Shown here piece by piece: positions 17,428 through 26,346 of a stretch of 64,000 nucleotides of DNA (positions are counted from its first letter, which is position 1; the number at the start of each line of letters is the position of its first letter). Under the pieces are notes generated by a model. The model was not told the origin of the DNA and searched no databases. It worked only from the letters and a program-made list of their open reading frames with translations. Position numbers and translations under genes: made by a program. The stretch is from Veillonella agrestimuris (GTDB lineage Bacteria; Bacillota; Negativicutes; Veillonellales; Veillonellaceae). Where the stretch lies: positions 62,001-126,000 of the forward strand of contig NZ_CALPCS010000004.1 in assembly GCF_943193065.1 (NCBI RefSeq), in the 5' to 3' direction.

Positions 17428-18096
17428 ATGAAGTCGATTCATGTGTACCAGTCCGATTACAATTTCAAAGAAATGACCGATGAGCAAGTTGTGGTCATAG
17501 CTCAACAAGAGCAGAATGAGTTTGCAATCGACTATATAGTCAACAAATATAAAAACTTCGTTCGAGCAAAAGCGCGTACTTATTTCTTAGTAGGCGCGGA
17601 TCGAGATGATATCATTCAAGAAGGAATGATTGGCTTGTACAAAGCGACGAGAGACTTTAAACCAGAGAAATTAGCGTCTTTTAGAGCCTTTGCAGAACTT
17701 TGTATTACGCGCCAAATCATTACTGCTATTAAGTCTGCAACGCGGCAAAAACACATGCCTTTAAATTCCTATATTTCTCTCAATAAACCTGTCTATACAG
17801 AAGATTCAGAACGAACACTTTTCGAGATGTTAGCTTCTCGGTACGTTACGAATCCAGAAGACCTCATTATTAGTAAAGAGGAAATGGGCGATATTGAACG
17901 CAATATCGGGTATATTTTGAGCGATTTAGAGTGGACTGTATTAGAAGGCTATTTAGATGGCAGATCGTATCAAGAGATGGCTACGTCAACAAAGCGTAGT
18001 GTTAAATCCATTGATAATGCATTGCAAAGAATTAAACGTAAAGTAGAAAAGTATTTAGAACATCGTACCATTAGTGGTTCTACAGAGGAAGGATGA
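17428..18096 (+). CDS. sigH: RNA polymerase sigma-H-type factor
   Basis: Sigma-70 family protein with region 2 (VNKYKNFVRAKARTYFLVGA, then DRDDIIQEGMIGLYKATRDF, about 39-80) and region 4 (LSDLEWTVLEGYLDGRSYQE with a following helix-turn-helix, about 165-205). The length (222 aa) and the position after yacP match Bacillus SigH. In sporeformers SigH drives early sporulation and competence genes; no sporulation gene is visible here, so a competence or stationary-phase role is possible (inference). AAGGAGG lies upstream of the ATG. It overlaps secG by 4 nt. Confidence 0.92.
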   Translation: MKSIHVYQSDYNFKEMTDEQVVVIAQQEQNEFAIDYIVNKYKNFVRAKARTYFLVGADRDDIIQEGMIGLYKATRDFKPEKLASFRAFAELCITRQIITAIKSATRQKHMPLNSYISLNKPVYTEDSERTLFEMLASRYVTNPEDLIISKEEMGDIERNIGYILSDLEWTVLEGYLDGRSYQEMATSTKRSVKSIDNALQRIKRKVEKYLEHRTISGSTEEG

Positions 18097-18338
18097 ACAT
18101 CGTGACAAATTTCTTGATGATTTTAGAAATCATTGTATCCGTTTTATTAATCGTAGTAGTAGTGGCTCAATCTAGCAAAAGCTCTGGCATGGGCGGCTCT
18201 GTTTCTGGTGCTGCTGATTCTACATTTGGTGGCAAAAGCCGCGGTTTAGACGGTTTTTTGTCAAGATGTACAGTTATATTAGGTATTATCTTTGCTGTAT
18301 TAAGTTTAGTACTAGGGGCAATGATGAACCAATTTTAA
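18093..18338 (+). CDS. secG: SecG subunit of the Sec translocon
   Basis: Small inner-membrane protein with two hydrophobic helices (about 5-24 and 58-78) around a Gly/Ser-rich loop (SKSSGMGGSVSGAADSTFGG), the standard SecG layout. Assists SecYE in protein export. The ATG at 18093 overlaps the sigH stop; a GTG at 18102 would have a better spacing from GGAAGG, so the first three residues are uncertain. Finding it directly behind sigH is unusual against Bacillus, where secG is by rnr-smpB; here that second cluster follows at once. Confidence 0.92.
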   Translation: MNIVTNFLMILEIIVSVLLIVVVVAQSSKSSGMGGSVSGAADSTFGGKSRGLDGFLSRCTVILGIIFAVLSLVLGAMMNQF

Positions 18339-18343
18339 TGATG

Positions 18344-18370
18344 AAAGCCTGCCTAGCAGGCTTTTTCTTT
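18344..18370 (+). terminator. Intrinsic terminator after secG
   Basis: A 9-bp stem AAAGCCTGC/GCAGGCTTT (18344-18352 with 18356-18364), 3-nt loop, then a T-rich tail. Confidence 0.9.
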
Positions 18371-18401
18371 TTCAAAATATACACAAAAAGGGGGTGTTAT
18401 T

Positions 18402-20699
18402 GTGAAAGAACGAGTATTGGCTTTTTATAAATCTATAGCCCCAGATACATATCACGTAGAAGATGCTGCTATGGATTGTCATATAAAAGGAGGCGCTGAA
18501 TTAGACGCGTTCATCAGCGCTGCAAAGGAATTAGAAAGCGAAGGTCGATTGCGCGCCACACGACCAGATGTATATGCGTATGGTGGTGAGGAAGGTATAA
18601 TTGAAGGCATTTATAAGGGCTATAGAAAATCATTTGGTTTTGTTATTCCCGGTTTAGGTCAGGAAGATATTTATATTGACGAAAAAAATAGAGGTAGTGC
18701 ATTACATGATGATAAAGTTAGAGTGAGTATTATTAAATCTAAATTTAGTCGTCATAAGCGAGAAGGCCGCATCTTGGAAGTCCTCGAACGGGCTAATGAT
18801 ACCATTGTAGGCACTTATGACCGACAACATCACTTTGGTTTTGTCATCCCTGATGATGAGCGCATTAGCACCGATGTATATGTCGATTTGAATCATACTC
18901 TAAACGCTCGCAGTGGAGCTAAAGTATTAGTAAAAATTGTTAAATGGCATGAACCTGGTAAGAACCCAGAAGGTGTAATTACACAAGTTTTAGGCTATAA
19001 AGGCGATGTGGGTTTAGATATTAACACGATTATGGCCCATCATAAATTGCCATTTTCCTTTCCTAATGATGTGATAAAAGCTAGTGAACGTATCGATACA
19101 GTTGTAACTGATGATCCACGTCGTTGGGATTTGCGCCATATCGATATGGTTACTATTGATGGAGAAGACGCGAAAGATCTCGATGATGCTGTTAGTGGAC
19201 GACGATTAGAGAATGGTAATTATGAATTAGGTGTTCATATTGCCGACGTAAGTCACTATGTAGTGTCTCAAAAAGCGATTGATAAAGAAGCTTATAATAG
19301 AGGGACTTCGGTTTACTTAGTCGATCGTGTTATCCCTATGTTACCAGAAGTACTGTCCAATGGGATTTGTAGTTTAAATGCCGGTGAAGATCGCTATGCT
19401 ATGACTTGTATGATGGAAATCGACAAGCATGGTACAGTTGTAAATTATAAAATTCGTCCCTCCATTATTCATGTCAATCGTAGGTGTAGTTATAAAGAAG
19501 TGTATAAAGCCTTAGCAGAAGATATCATTCCTGATGATTTACGACCTTTTATGCCCATGCTAGAAGTATTACGCGATATTGCTGAACATTTGCGTCAGAT
19601 GCGCCGCCGTCGTGGTGCTTTGGATTTTGATTTTCCTGAATATAAAGTATTGCTTGATACAAATGGAACTCCATTGCGTATTGTTAAGCGGGAACGGACT
19701 TTAGCTGAGCGATTGATTGAAGAGTGTATGCTCATCGCTAATGAAACGGTGGCAACTCACTTGAAAGAGGCAAGTATTACAAGCGTCTATCGTATCCATG
19801 AAAACCCGAATGAAGAGAAGATGGCAGCTTTTCAAAAAGTACTAAATTATTTAGGACAAAATATTCGACTTAATCTAGAAAAATTAGAGCCCCGAGATTT
19901 TCAAGCGATTTTGGATAGTGTAAAGGGCAGTGATATTGAGCAAGTTGCTCAAATTATGACCCTTCGCTCTATGCAACAAGCGCGGTACAGTACAGAAAAC
20001 TTCGGGCATTTTGGTTTAGCTTCTAAGTGCTACACTCACTTTACATCACCTATTCGGCGGTACCCAGATTTAATGGTACACCGATTATTAAAAGCGACGA
20101 TGCATTGGAATAGCGATTATAGTAAACGAGATGTAAAAAATGAGTTTTTAGTACGAGCTGCAGAACACTCTTCAGAGCGAGAACAAATTGCTGTAGCTGC
20201 TGAGCGAGATACCATTGATTTGAAAAAAACTCAATATATGCTACCTTTTGTGGGTGAAGTATTTGAAGGTAAAATTTCTAGTATTACTTCCTTCGGTATG
20301 TTTGTAGAATTGGACAATGGCATTGATGGTCTTGTTCATATGAATATGATGAACGATGATTATTATTTCTTCGATGAAGAACATTTCTTATTAGTAGGAC
20401 GAAGAACAGGTAAAACTTATCACTTAGGAGAAACTGTAACGGTAACATTGGTGAAAGCTGACGTAGAGAAACGCCAAATTGATTTTGTTCTCGGTGAAGT
20501 CGATAACTTAACACAAATCCAAGAGGCTTTAGGACGCTCTTCTAATTATAAAGATATAGGGAAACATAAAAAGCCGAAACGCAAAGGAACAGGCAGTAAA
20601 GCGAATCGAAAAGGAGTGCTGTCTAAATCAAGAAGTAAAGGGAAGAACAATAAGAAAGTGAAACAGGTAAAAATGAAGAAAGGAAGACGTAAAAGGTAA
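18402..20699 (+). CDS. rnr: Ribonuclease R
   Basis: Processive 3'-5' exoribonuclease of the RNB family. Order: an N-terminal winged helix, cold-shock domains (about 65-220), and the RNB catalytic domain with DGEDAKDLDDAVSG near residue 252, whose aspartates hold the metals. It ends with an S1 domain (GKISSITSFGMFVELDNGID, about 625-645) and a long Lys/Arg/Gly tail (about 715-765) of the kind that binds structured RNA and SmpB. GTG start with GGGGG upstream. Grouped with smpB and ssrA, so it is likely to degrade non-stop mRNA during trans-translation. Confidence 0.95.
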   Translation: MKERVLAFYKSIAPDTYHVEDAAMDCHIKGGAELDAFISAAKELESEGRLRATRPDVYAYGGEEGIIEGIYKGYRKSFGFVIPGLGQEDIYIDEKNRGSALHDDKVRVSIIKSKFSRHKREGRILEVLERANDTIVGTYDRQHHFGFVIPDDERISTDVYVDLNHTLNARSGAKVLVKIVKWHEPGKNPEGVITQVLGYKGDVGLDINTIMAHHKLPFSFPNDVIKASERIDTVVTDDPRRWDLRHIDMVTIDGEDAKDLDDAVSGRRLENGNYELGVHIADVSHYVVSQKAIDKEAYNRGTSVYLVDRVIPMLPEVLSNGICSLNAGEDRYAMTCMMEIDKHGTVVNYKIRPSIIHVNRRCSYKEVYKALAEDIIPDDLRPFMPMLEVLRDIAEHLRQMRRRRGALDFDFPEYKVLLDTNGTPLRIVKRERTLAERLIEECMLIANETVATHLKEASITSVYRIHENPNEEKMAAFQKVLNYLGQNIRLNLEKLEPRDFQAILDSVKGSDIEQVAQIMTLRSMQQARYSTENFGHFGLASKCYTHFTSPIRRYPDLMVHRLLKATMHWNSDYSKRDVKNEFLVRAAEHSSEREQIAVAAERDTIDLKKTQYMLPFVGEVFEGKISSITSFGMFVELDNGIDGLVHMNMMNDDYYFFDEEHFLLVGRRTGKTYHLGETVTVTLVKADVEKRQIDFVLGEVDNLTQIQEALGRSSNYKDIGKHKKPKRKGTGSKANRKGVLSKSRSKGKNNKKVKQVKMKKGRRKR

Positions 20700-20701
20700 T
20701 T

Positions 20702-21172
20702 ATGGCAAAACAAAAGTCTGACTCTTTAATTGCAGATAATCGTAAAGCTCGTCACGACTACCACATTCATGAAACTTATGAAGCAGGCATTGCCTTGACA
20801 GGGACGGAAATTAAATCAATCCGTCAAGGAAAATTAAATTTAAAAGATAGTTTCATCCGCATTCATAATGGGGAAATGCTCTTAATGGGAGTCCATATTA
20901 GTCCTTACGAACAAGGCAATCGGTTCAACCACGAACCAGAACGGACTCGCAAATTATTGATGCATCGCAAAGAAATCGATAAGCTCTTTGGTCAAGTGAA
21001 AGAAAAAGGCTTTTCTTTAATTCCTTTGAACTTTCATTTCAGCCGTGGCTATGTAAAGGTCACAGTAGGCCTTGTAACAGGCAAGAAAAACTACGATAAG
21101 CGACAAGATATGGCTGAACGTGATGCAAAACGAGATATTGCGAAACGATTGAAGGAACAACAAAAATATTAG
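20702..21172 (+). CDS. smpB: SmpB tmRNA-binding protein
   Basis: OB-fold protein that delivers tmRNA to stalled ribosomes. Visible motifs: NRKARHDYHIHETYEAGIAL, GTEIKSIRQGKLNLKDSF and the basic C-terminal tail (GKKNYDKRQDMAERDAKRDI) that enters the mRNA channel. 156 aa is normal. It starts 2 nt after the rnr stop, with AAAAGG inside the rnr end as its ribosome site. Followed by the ssrA gene itself. Confidence 0.96.
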   Translation: MAKQKSDSLIADNRKARHDYHIHETYEAGIALTGTEIKSIRQGKLNLKDSFIRIHNGEMLLMGVHISPYEQGNRFNHEPERTRKLLMHRKEIDKLFGQVKEKGFSLIPLNFHFSRGYVKVTVGLVTGKKNYDKRQDMAERDAKRDIAKRLKEQQKY

Positions 21173-21194
21173 ATCAAAGTGGAGTGGTTTATAG

Positions 21195-21223
21195 TTGACA
21201 GTCATCTTTTATAGGGGTATGAT
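21195..21223 (+). promoter_or_regulatory. Promoter of ssrA
   Basis: TTGACA (21195-21200), 17-nt spacer, TATGAT (21218-21223). Transcription would start near 21230, a few bases before the mature 5' end. Confidence 0.85.
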
Positions 21224-21243
21224 TATATGACCAACAAATCCAC

Positions 21244-21585
21244 GGGGATGTAAAGGTTTCGACAGGGGTGCGTGTGGTATAGATAGCGAGTCGGCGTTCC
21301 ATGAGGCCGTTAAACGGTGGGAAAACATTTAAACGCAGAAGAAAATTTTGCATTAGCTGCATAAGCTACGTCCCTCATACTTGTGCCTACCAAGTGTGAA
21401 CGGACGTCAAACAGTAGGCTGGCTTAATTTATCCGTTCATATGAATTAAGCGAGATTTTATGAACTGGAGTTCTGTAGTTTGTCTGTGAGCGATAGGAAC
21501 TTGAGACTTAAATCATAGACTGTGCTCGGAGAAGTCTATATGGCAACACTTTTGGACAGGAGTTCGATTCTCCTCATCTCCACCA
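21244..21585 (+). ncRNA. ssrA: Transfer-messenger RNA
   Basis: The 5' end GGGGATG pairs with CATCTCC at 21575-21581 to form the acceptor stem, followed by ACCA with CCA encoded. The 5' half carries the conserved TAAAGGTTTCGACAGGGGTG and the 3' end the T-arm GGTTCGATTC-like sequence GAGTTCGATTC. The tag frame starts at GCA (21335) and ends at TAA (21362-21364), giving AEENFALAA, whose ALAA end is a normal degradation signal. About 342 nt, one piece, not permuted. Confidence 0.97.
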
Positions 21586-21595
21586 ATGTCTTTAC

Positions 21596-21636
21596 AGCGT
21601 TTATTTACTGTGTTCAGTAAATAAACGCTTTTTTTG
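21596..21636 (+). terminator. Intrinsic terminator of ssrA
   Basis: A 15-bp perfect stem (21596-21610 with 21615-21629), TGTT loop, T run after it. The 200 nt from here to the next gene contain no further gene that I can see. Confidence 0.92.
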
Positions 21637-21758
21637 TATATAAGAGGTTATCGTTTTGTTTTATATTCATACTGGTTCTGATGAGATTGTATGCAATATA
21701 AGCATTGAAAATGCAGGTAAAATATGAATTTATAAATACTTTTAGAAGGCGAAAAATC

Positions 21759-21788
21759 TTGACTTTATAGATGATAATCAAGTAAAAT
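21759..21788 (+). promoter_or_regulatory. Putative promoter of the RND efflux operon
   Basis: TTGACT (21759-21764), 18-nt spacer, TAAAAT (21783-21788), 55 nt before the start codon. No operator palindrome was recognised. Confidence 0.6.
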
Positions 21789-21842
21789 AAATAAGATATT
21801 TAAAAGATTCAATGTTTTAAGGTATGAAAAGGAGTACATGTA

Positions 21843-22970
21843 ATGAAGTCTCGTTATTCACGCATGTTGGCAGTCCTTGCTGTGTCTGCTCTGCTGGTAA
21901 CTGGTTGTGGTAGTGAGCAACAAGCACCTACAGATGTAGCTGTTAATTCTTATAAAATCGTAGCTAGCAACGCTCAAGTAGACCAAACCTATACAGGTAC
22001 AGTGATTGCAGAAAATTCCGTTCCTGTAAGAGCTCGTGTAACTGGTTATGTAGTGGAAAAATATGTTAAAGGTGGAGAACAAGTTGTAGAGGGTCAACCA
22101 TTGTTCCGCATTGATTCCCGTCAATATGAACAAGACGTAGCTGCTGCAGAGGCTAATGTAGCACGAGCTAATGCAGATTTTCAAAATGCTGCAGTTGACT
22201 TAAATCGTTATGAAGTGTTGGCAAATCAAGATGCCATCGCTCGTCAACGAGTAGATACGCAACGCTCTGCTACGGAACAAGCAAGAGCAGCTTATGAGGC
22301 TCAACAAGCAGCATTGAAAATTGCCCAAGACAATTTAGGTGATACTATCGTATATGCTCCATACTCTGGAACATTGCGCATGGATGATATTGACTTAGGT
22401 ACGTTTGTTACTGCTGGTTCTACAACGATGGTAACAATCGACTCTATCGATCCTATTTTCGTTGAATTTAGCATGACAGAAGCAGAGTACCTGGACTTCA
22501 TGAAAAACAATAGTGGTGATGAAACAAGTGGCACTAACTTGCGTTTACGATTAGCAGATGGTCAAGAATATAATCATTTGGGGACTGTTGTGCAAGCAGC
22601 AAAAAGCTTAAATGATACGACTGGCAAATTAACGCTTAAAGCATCCTTCCCAAATCCAGATCGTTTATTATTACCTAATATGTTTGCTACAGTTATTTCT
22701 CCAGGTGAAAATATACAAGGGGCGATTTTGGTACCAAGCCGCAGTATCCAACAAATTATGGATAAAAACTTCGTATTCGTAGTGAATGCAGATGGTACAG
22801 TTGCTCAAAAAGCTGTTGAATTAGGCGCTACATTAGGCTCCTTCACATTAATCAAATCTGGTCTTGCTAGTGGTGATGAAATCGTTGTAGATGGTTTAAC
22901 TAAGATTAGAAGTGGAGCTAAAGTACAAGCTACACAATTAACAAAAGCACAAGTAGAAAGTACGAAATAA
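21843..22970 (+). CDS. RND efflux periplasmic adaptor (membrane fusion lipoprotein)
   Basis: AcrA/MexA-type adaptor bridging an RND pump and an outer-membrane channel. The signal peptide ends in a lipobox LLVTGC with Cys22, so it is anchored as a lipoprotein. The HlyD-like barrel-sandwich halves (RARVTGYVVEKYVKGGEQVV and VYAPYSGTLRMDDIDLGTFV) flank an alpha-hairpin (about 95-160), followed by beta-barrel and membrane-proximal parts. 375 aa is normal. The pump gene follows after 13 nt. It implies a two-membrane envelope. Substrate unknown. Confidence 0.93.
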   Translation: MKSRYSRMLAVLAVSALLVTGCGSEQQAPTDVAVNSYKIVASNAQVDQTYTGTVIAENSVPVRARVTGYVVEKYVKGGEQVVEGQPLFRIDSRQYEQDVAAAEANVARANADFQNAAVDLNRYEVLANQDAIARQRVDTQRSATEQARAAYEAQQAALKIAQDNLGDTIVYAPYSGTLRMDDIDLGTFVTAGSTTMVTIDSIDPIFVEFSMTEAEYLDFMKNNSGDETSGTNLRLRLADGQEYNHLGTVVQAAKSLNDTTGKLTLKASFPNPDRLLLPNMFATVISPGENIQGAILVPSRSIQQIMDKNFVFVVNADGTVAQKAVELGATLGSFTLIKSGLASGDEIVVDGLTKIRSGAKVQATQLTKAQVESTK

Positions 22971-22983
22971 TAGGAGGTAAGTC

Positions 22984-25900
22984 GTGTCGAAATTCTTTAT
23001 TAATCGACCTATCTTCGCCATCGTAGTCGCTATTATGATTACCTTGGCAGGTCTTATTTCCATGATAAGCCTTCCGATAGCTCGATATCCACAAATTGCA
23101 CCTCCTACAGTGCAAGTAAGCGCTATTTATACTGGTGCTACGGCGCAAGTCGTAAATGATACTGTAGCCAGTGTTATTGAAACACAAATTGTTGGTGTAC
23201 AAGACTTGGATTATATGTCTTCTACAAGTACTAATAATGGTACGTATTCTTTGACATTGCAATTCGCTCAAGATAGTGATGCCGATATGGATACGGTTAA
23301 TACACAAAACCGTGTACAAGCGGCCTTATCTCAATTACCTTCTGAAGTTCAACAATTAGGTGTAACGACGACTAAATCGTCTGGCGATATGGCTTATATT
23401 TTCGCCTTAGTATCTCCTAATGAAACATTTGATCAAACCTTCTTGAAAAACTACGGTACGAACTACTTATTAGATGCTGTAAAAGCTGTAAGCGGTGTAG
23501 GTACTGTAACGGAGTTCGGTTCTGACTTCTCCATGCGGATTTGGTTAGATCCAGCGAAAATGCAAAAATTAGGCGTTACTATAGCCGATGTAATAGGTGC
23601 TATTAAAGGTCAAAACTTACAAGCGGCAGCTGGTACTGTAGGTCAAAATCCAACAAATGGGGAACAAGCCTTTCAGTATCCAATCAAAATTGAAGGTCGT
23701 CTCGTAACGCCAGAGCAGTTTGGTGAGATTGCCATTAAATCTGCTAATGGAACGACACTTCACTTAAAAGATGTATCTCGCATCGAAATAGGGGCTCGTA
23801 ATTACAACTTCTCCCCAATCGTGTCCTTTAAAGATGAAACCGCAAAAGAAGGGGAAATTTTATTTACTCGACCAGTACCATCTGCTGGTTTCGCCATTTC
23901 TTTGCAAAATGATGCGAACGCATTAGAAACGATTGCTAATATTCAAGCGCTCTTAGAAGAACAATCTAAATCCTTCCCAGAAGATTTAGTATACCGAGAA
24001 GTTATTGATAATACGAAATTCGTTCGTGCATCTATTGAAGAGGTAGAGCAGACTTTCGTAGAAGCATTATTACTCGTTCTTGTAGTCGTATATGTATTCT
24101 TACAATCTTGGCGCTCCACGGTTATTCCAATGATTGCCGTACCAGTATCTTTGCTCGGTACATTTGCAGCATTTATTTTACTAGACTTCTCTATTAATAC
24201 ATTGACATTATTTGCCATGGTTCTTGCCATCGGTCTCGTAGTTGATGATGCTATCGTAGTTGTAGAGGCTGTAGAATATGAATTGAAATATAATGGTTTA
24301 TCACCTAAAGAGGCTTCTATCAAAGCTATGGAAAACGTACAAGGCCCTGTAATTGGTATTGCCTTCGTATTGTCTGCCGTATTTATTCCTGTTGCCTTTA
24401 TGGGTGGTATGACTGGTATTTTGTATAAGCAGTTCGCCTTAACAATTGCTGTATCCGTAGCCATTTCTGCAGTTATTGCCTTAGTTTTAACGCCAGCGCT
24501 ATGTGCGACTATGTTAAAACCTCATAAAGAAGAAGAACATGAAAATTTCTTACAACGCCAATTGAATAAATTCAATCATGCTTTGGATCGTTTCAGTGAC
24601 TGGTATGGTAAAGTATTAGCTCGCTTAAGTCATCGGTTGAGTTTAACCGTTATAGCCTTGTTAATTTTTGCCGGCGGTACAGCAGCGATATTCTCCGTAT
24701 TGCCAAGTAGTTTCGTACCAGATGAAGATAATGGTTACTACATTGTAGCTGTTAACTTGCCGCCTGGATCTACAATGGATCGTACAGCCGAATCTCTCGA
24801 GAAGATTCGCGATTTCCTTGAAGATACGCCAGGTGTAGGGGAAAACTTCGCCCAAATCTTCGCTGTATCCGGCTTTGATCTCTTAGGGGGAGGACAGAAA
24901 TCGAGTGCTGGTGTTATCTTTGCTGTATTGAATGACTGGGACAAACGGCCTGGTGATAATCAATCGGCAAAAGCCATGATTGGTAGAACCTTTGGATTTG
25001 CTGCGAAAGGGGTACCCGAAGGAACTGTTATTGCTTTGAATCCACCATCCATTCCAGGTTTAGGTAGTACCGGTGGTTTCAGTATGTATATTATTAATAA
25101 ATCTGGTGATAGTGCACAAGTAATGGCAGAACGAGCTGGTGAATTCATTGCAGAAGCTCGTAAGAGCCCAGCAATCCAATCGATTTATACAACTTTTGAT
25201 ACTACAACACCATCTTTGCAATTCGATATTAACCGTGAAAAAGCAGCTCTTGATGGGGTAGCGCTTGGGGATATCTTTACTGCATTACAAGGTTTCTATG
25301 GCAGTATTCAAGTTAATGATTACACTTCCTATGGTAAAAACTATAAAGTAGTAGTACAAGCGGAAGATATGTATCGTCAGAATGCAGATAATCTTAATAT
25401 GATTGCTGTTCGTAACAGTTCAGGCCAAATGGTATCTGTTGCTAATTACATTACGAAAGAACAAACTGGTACGCCATCATCTATTACTCGTTTTGATAAC
25501 GCTATGGCAGTTCAAATCGGTGGTTCTCCAGCAGCAGGTTATTCTTCTGGTGATGCCATTGCGGCTTTACAAGATGCAGCAGCTCGTACACTACCACAAG
25601 GTTATACATATGACTGGGCAGGTCAATCTAGAGAAGAATTAAAAGCTGGTTCTCAAACTGTATTGATTCTTGGCTTAGGTTTGATTTTCGTATTCTTGAT
25701 TCTTGCTGCCTTGTATGAATCTTGGAAAGTACCATTTGCCGTATTGTTCTCCGTACCATCTGGTATGATTGGTGCTGCATTAGTACCGTACTTGTTGAAC
25801 TTTACTGGTAAATACAATTTAGCTAATGATATTTACATGCAAATCGGCTTGTTAACACTCGTTGGTTTGGCTGCGAAAAACGCAATTTTGATCATTGAGT

Positions 25901-26190
25901 ATGCTAAAGTTCGTGTCGACGAACGAGGCATGGATGTAGTAGATGCAGCTATTGAAGCTGCTAAGATTCGTCTTCGTCCAATTTTGATGACATCTTTTGC
26001 ATTTATCTTAGGTGTATTGCCATTGGCTATGTCTAGCGGTGCTGGTTCTGCAGCCCGTATTTCTATGGGGGTTACAGTAGCCGCAGGTATGACAACAGCT
26101 ACCGTATTTGGTATCTTCGTTATTCCAATGCTCTTCATTATTGTTGAAAAATTAGGCCCTGGTCTTTTTACGAAAAAGAAAAACCACTAA
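22984..26190 (+). CDS. RND multidrug efflux pump, inner-membrane subunit (AcrB type)
   Basis: HAE1-family proton-driven pump. Twelve membrane helices in two groups, each followed or preceded by large periplasmic porter loops. TM4 has GLVVDDAIVVVEAVE (about 415-430), whose paired aspartates carry protons. The start MSKFFINRPIFAIVVAIMIT and the motif SIGFPIARYP-like SLPIARYPQIAPPTV are typical. GTG start with AGGAGGT upstream. 1068 aa is full length. No TolC/OprM-like gene follows, so the outer-membrane partner must be encoded elsewhere. Confidence 0.95.
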   Translation: MSKFFINRPIFAIVVAIMITLAGLISMISLPIARYPQIAPPTVQVSAIYTGATAQVVNDTVASVIETQIVGVQDLDYMSSTSTNNGTYSLTLQFAQDSDADMDTVNTQNRVQAALSQLPSEVQQLGVTTTKSSGDMAYIFALVSPNETFDQTFLKNYGTNYLLDAVKAVSGVGTVTEFGSDFSMRIWLDPAKMQKLGVTIADVIGAIKGQNLQAAAGTVGQNPTNGEQAFQYPIKIEGRLVTPEQFGEIAIKSANGTTLHLKDVSRIEIGARNYNFSPIVSFKDETAKEGEILFTRPVPSAGFAISLQNDANALETIANIQALLEEQSKSFPEDLVYREVIDNTKFVRASIEEVEQTFVEALLLVLVVVYVFLQSWRSTVIPMIAVPVSLLGTFAAFILLDFSINTLTLFAMVLAIGLVVDDAIVVVEAVEYELKYNGLSPKEASIKAMENVQGPVIGIAFVLSAVFIPVAFMGGMTGILYKQFALTIAVSVAISAVIALVLTPALCATMLKPHKEEEHENFLQRQLNKFNHALDRFSDWYGKVLARLSHRLSLTVIALLIFAGGTAAIFSVLPSSFVPDEDNGYYIVAVNLPPGSTMDRTAESLEKIRDFLEDTPGVGENFAQIFAVSGFDLLGGGQKSSAGVIFAVLNDWDKRPGDNQSAKAMIGRTFGFAAKGVPEGTVIALNPPSIPGLGSTGGFSMYIINKSGDSAQVMAERAGEFIAEARKSPAIQSIYTTFDTTTPSLQFDINREKAALDGVALGDIFTALQGFYGSIQVNDYTSYGKNYKVVVQAEDMYRQNADNLNMIAVRNSSGQMVSVANYITKEQTGTPSSITRFDNAMAVQIGGSPAAGYSSGDAIAALQDAAARTLPQGYTYDWAGQSREELKAGSQTVLILGLGLIFVFLILAALYESWKVPFAVLFSVPSGMIGAALVPYLLNFTGKYNLANDIYMQIGLLTLVGLAAKNAILIIEYAKVRVDERGMDVVDAAIEAAKIRLRPILMTSFAFILGVLPLAMSSGAGSAARISMGVTVAAGMTTATVFGIFVIPMLFIIVEKLGPGLFTKKKNH

Positions 26191-26222
26191 TTTAATAGAA
26201 AAGAGCTTTTATAAATAATTAA

Positions 26223-26258
26223 AAACACGCTAATATACTATGTATTAGCGTGTTTTTT
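26223..26258 (+). terminator. Intrinsic terminator after the RND pump
   Basis: A 13-bp perfect stem (26223-26235 with 26243-26255), 7-nt loop, T8 run. Confidence 0.92.
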
Positions 26259-26269
26259 TTATGAAAATA

Positions 26270-26278
26270 TGCTATAAT
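26270..26278 (+). promoter_or_regulatory. Extended -10 promoter of ppaC
   Basis: TG-C-TATAAT (TG 26270-26271, TATAAT 26273-26278) without a recognisable -35 box; the upstream region overlaps the RND terminator tail. Confidence 0.55.
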
Positions 26279-26346
26279 ATGGAAGTTGAAAGTTCGTTAA
26301 AAATCGTTTGAAACGATATATATTTATAAAGTGATGAGAGGTAACT

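Noticed and set aside
23943..24464. 173-codon minus-strand frame inside the RND pump
   Set aside because: Low-complexity Thr/Ser/Ala text opposite membrane helices; shadow of the pump gene.
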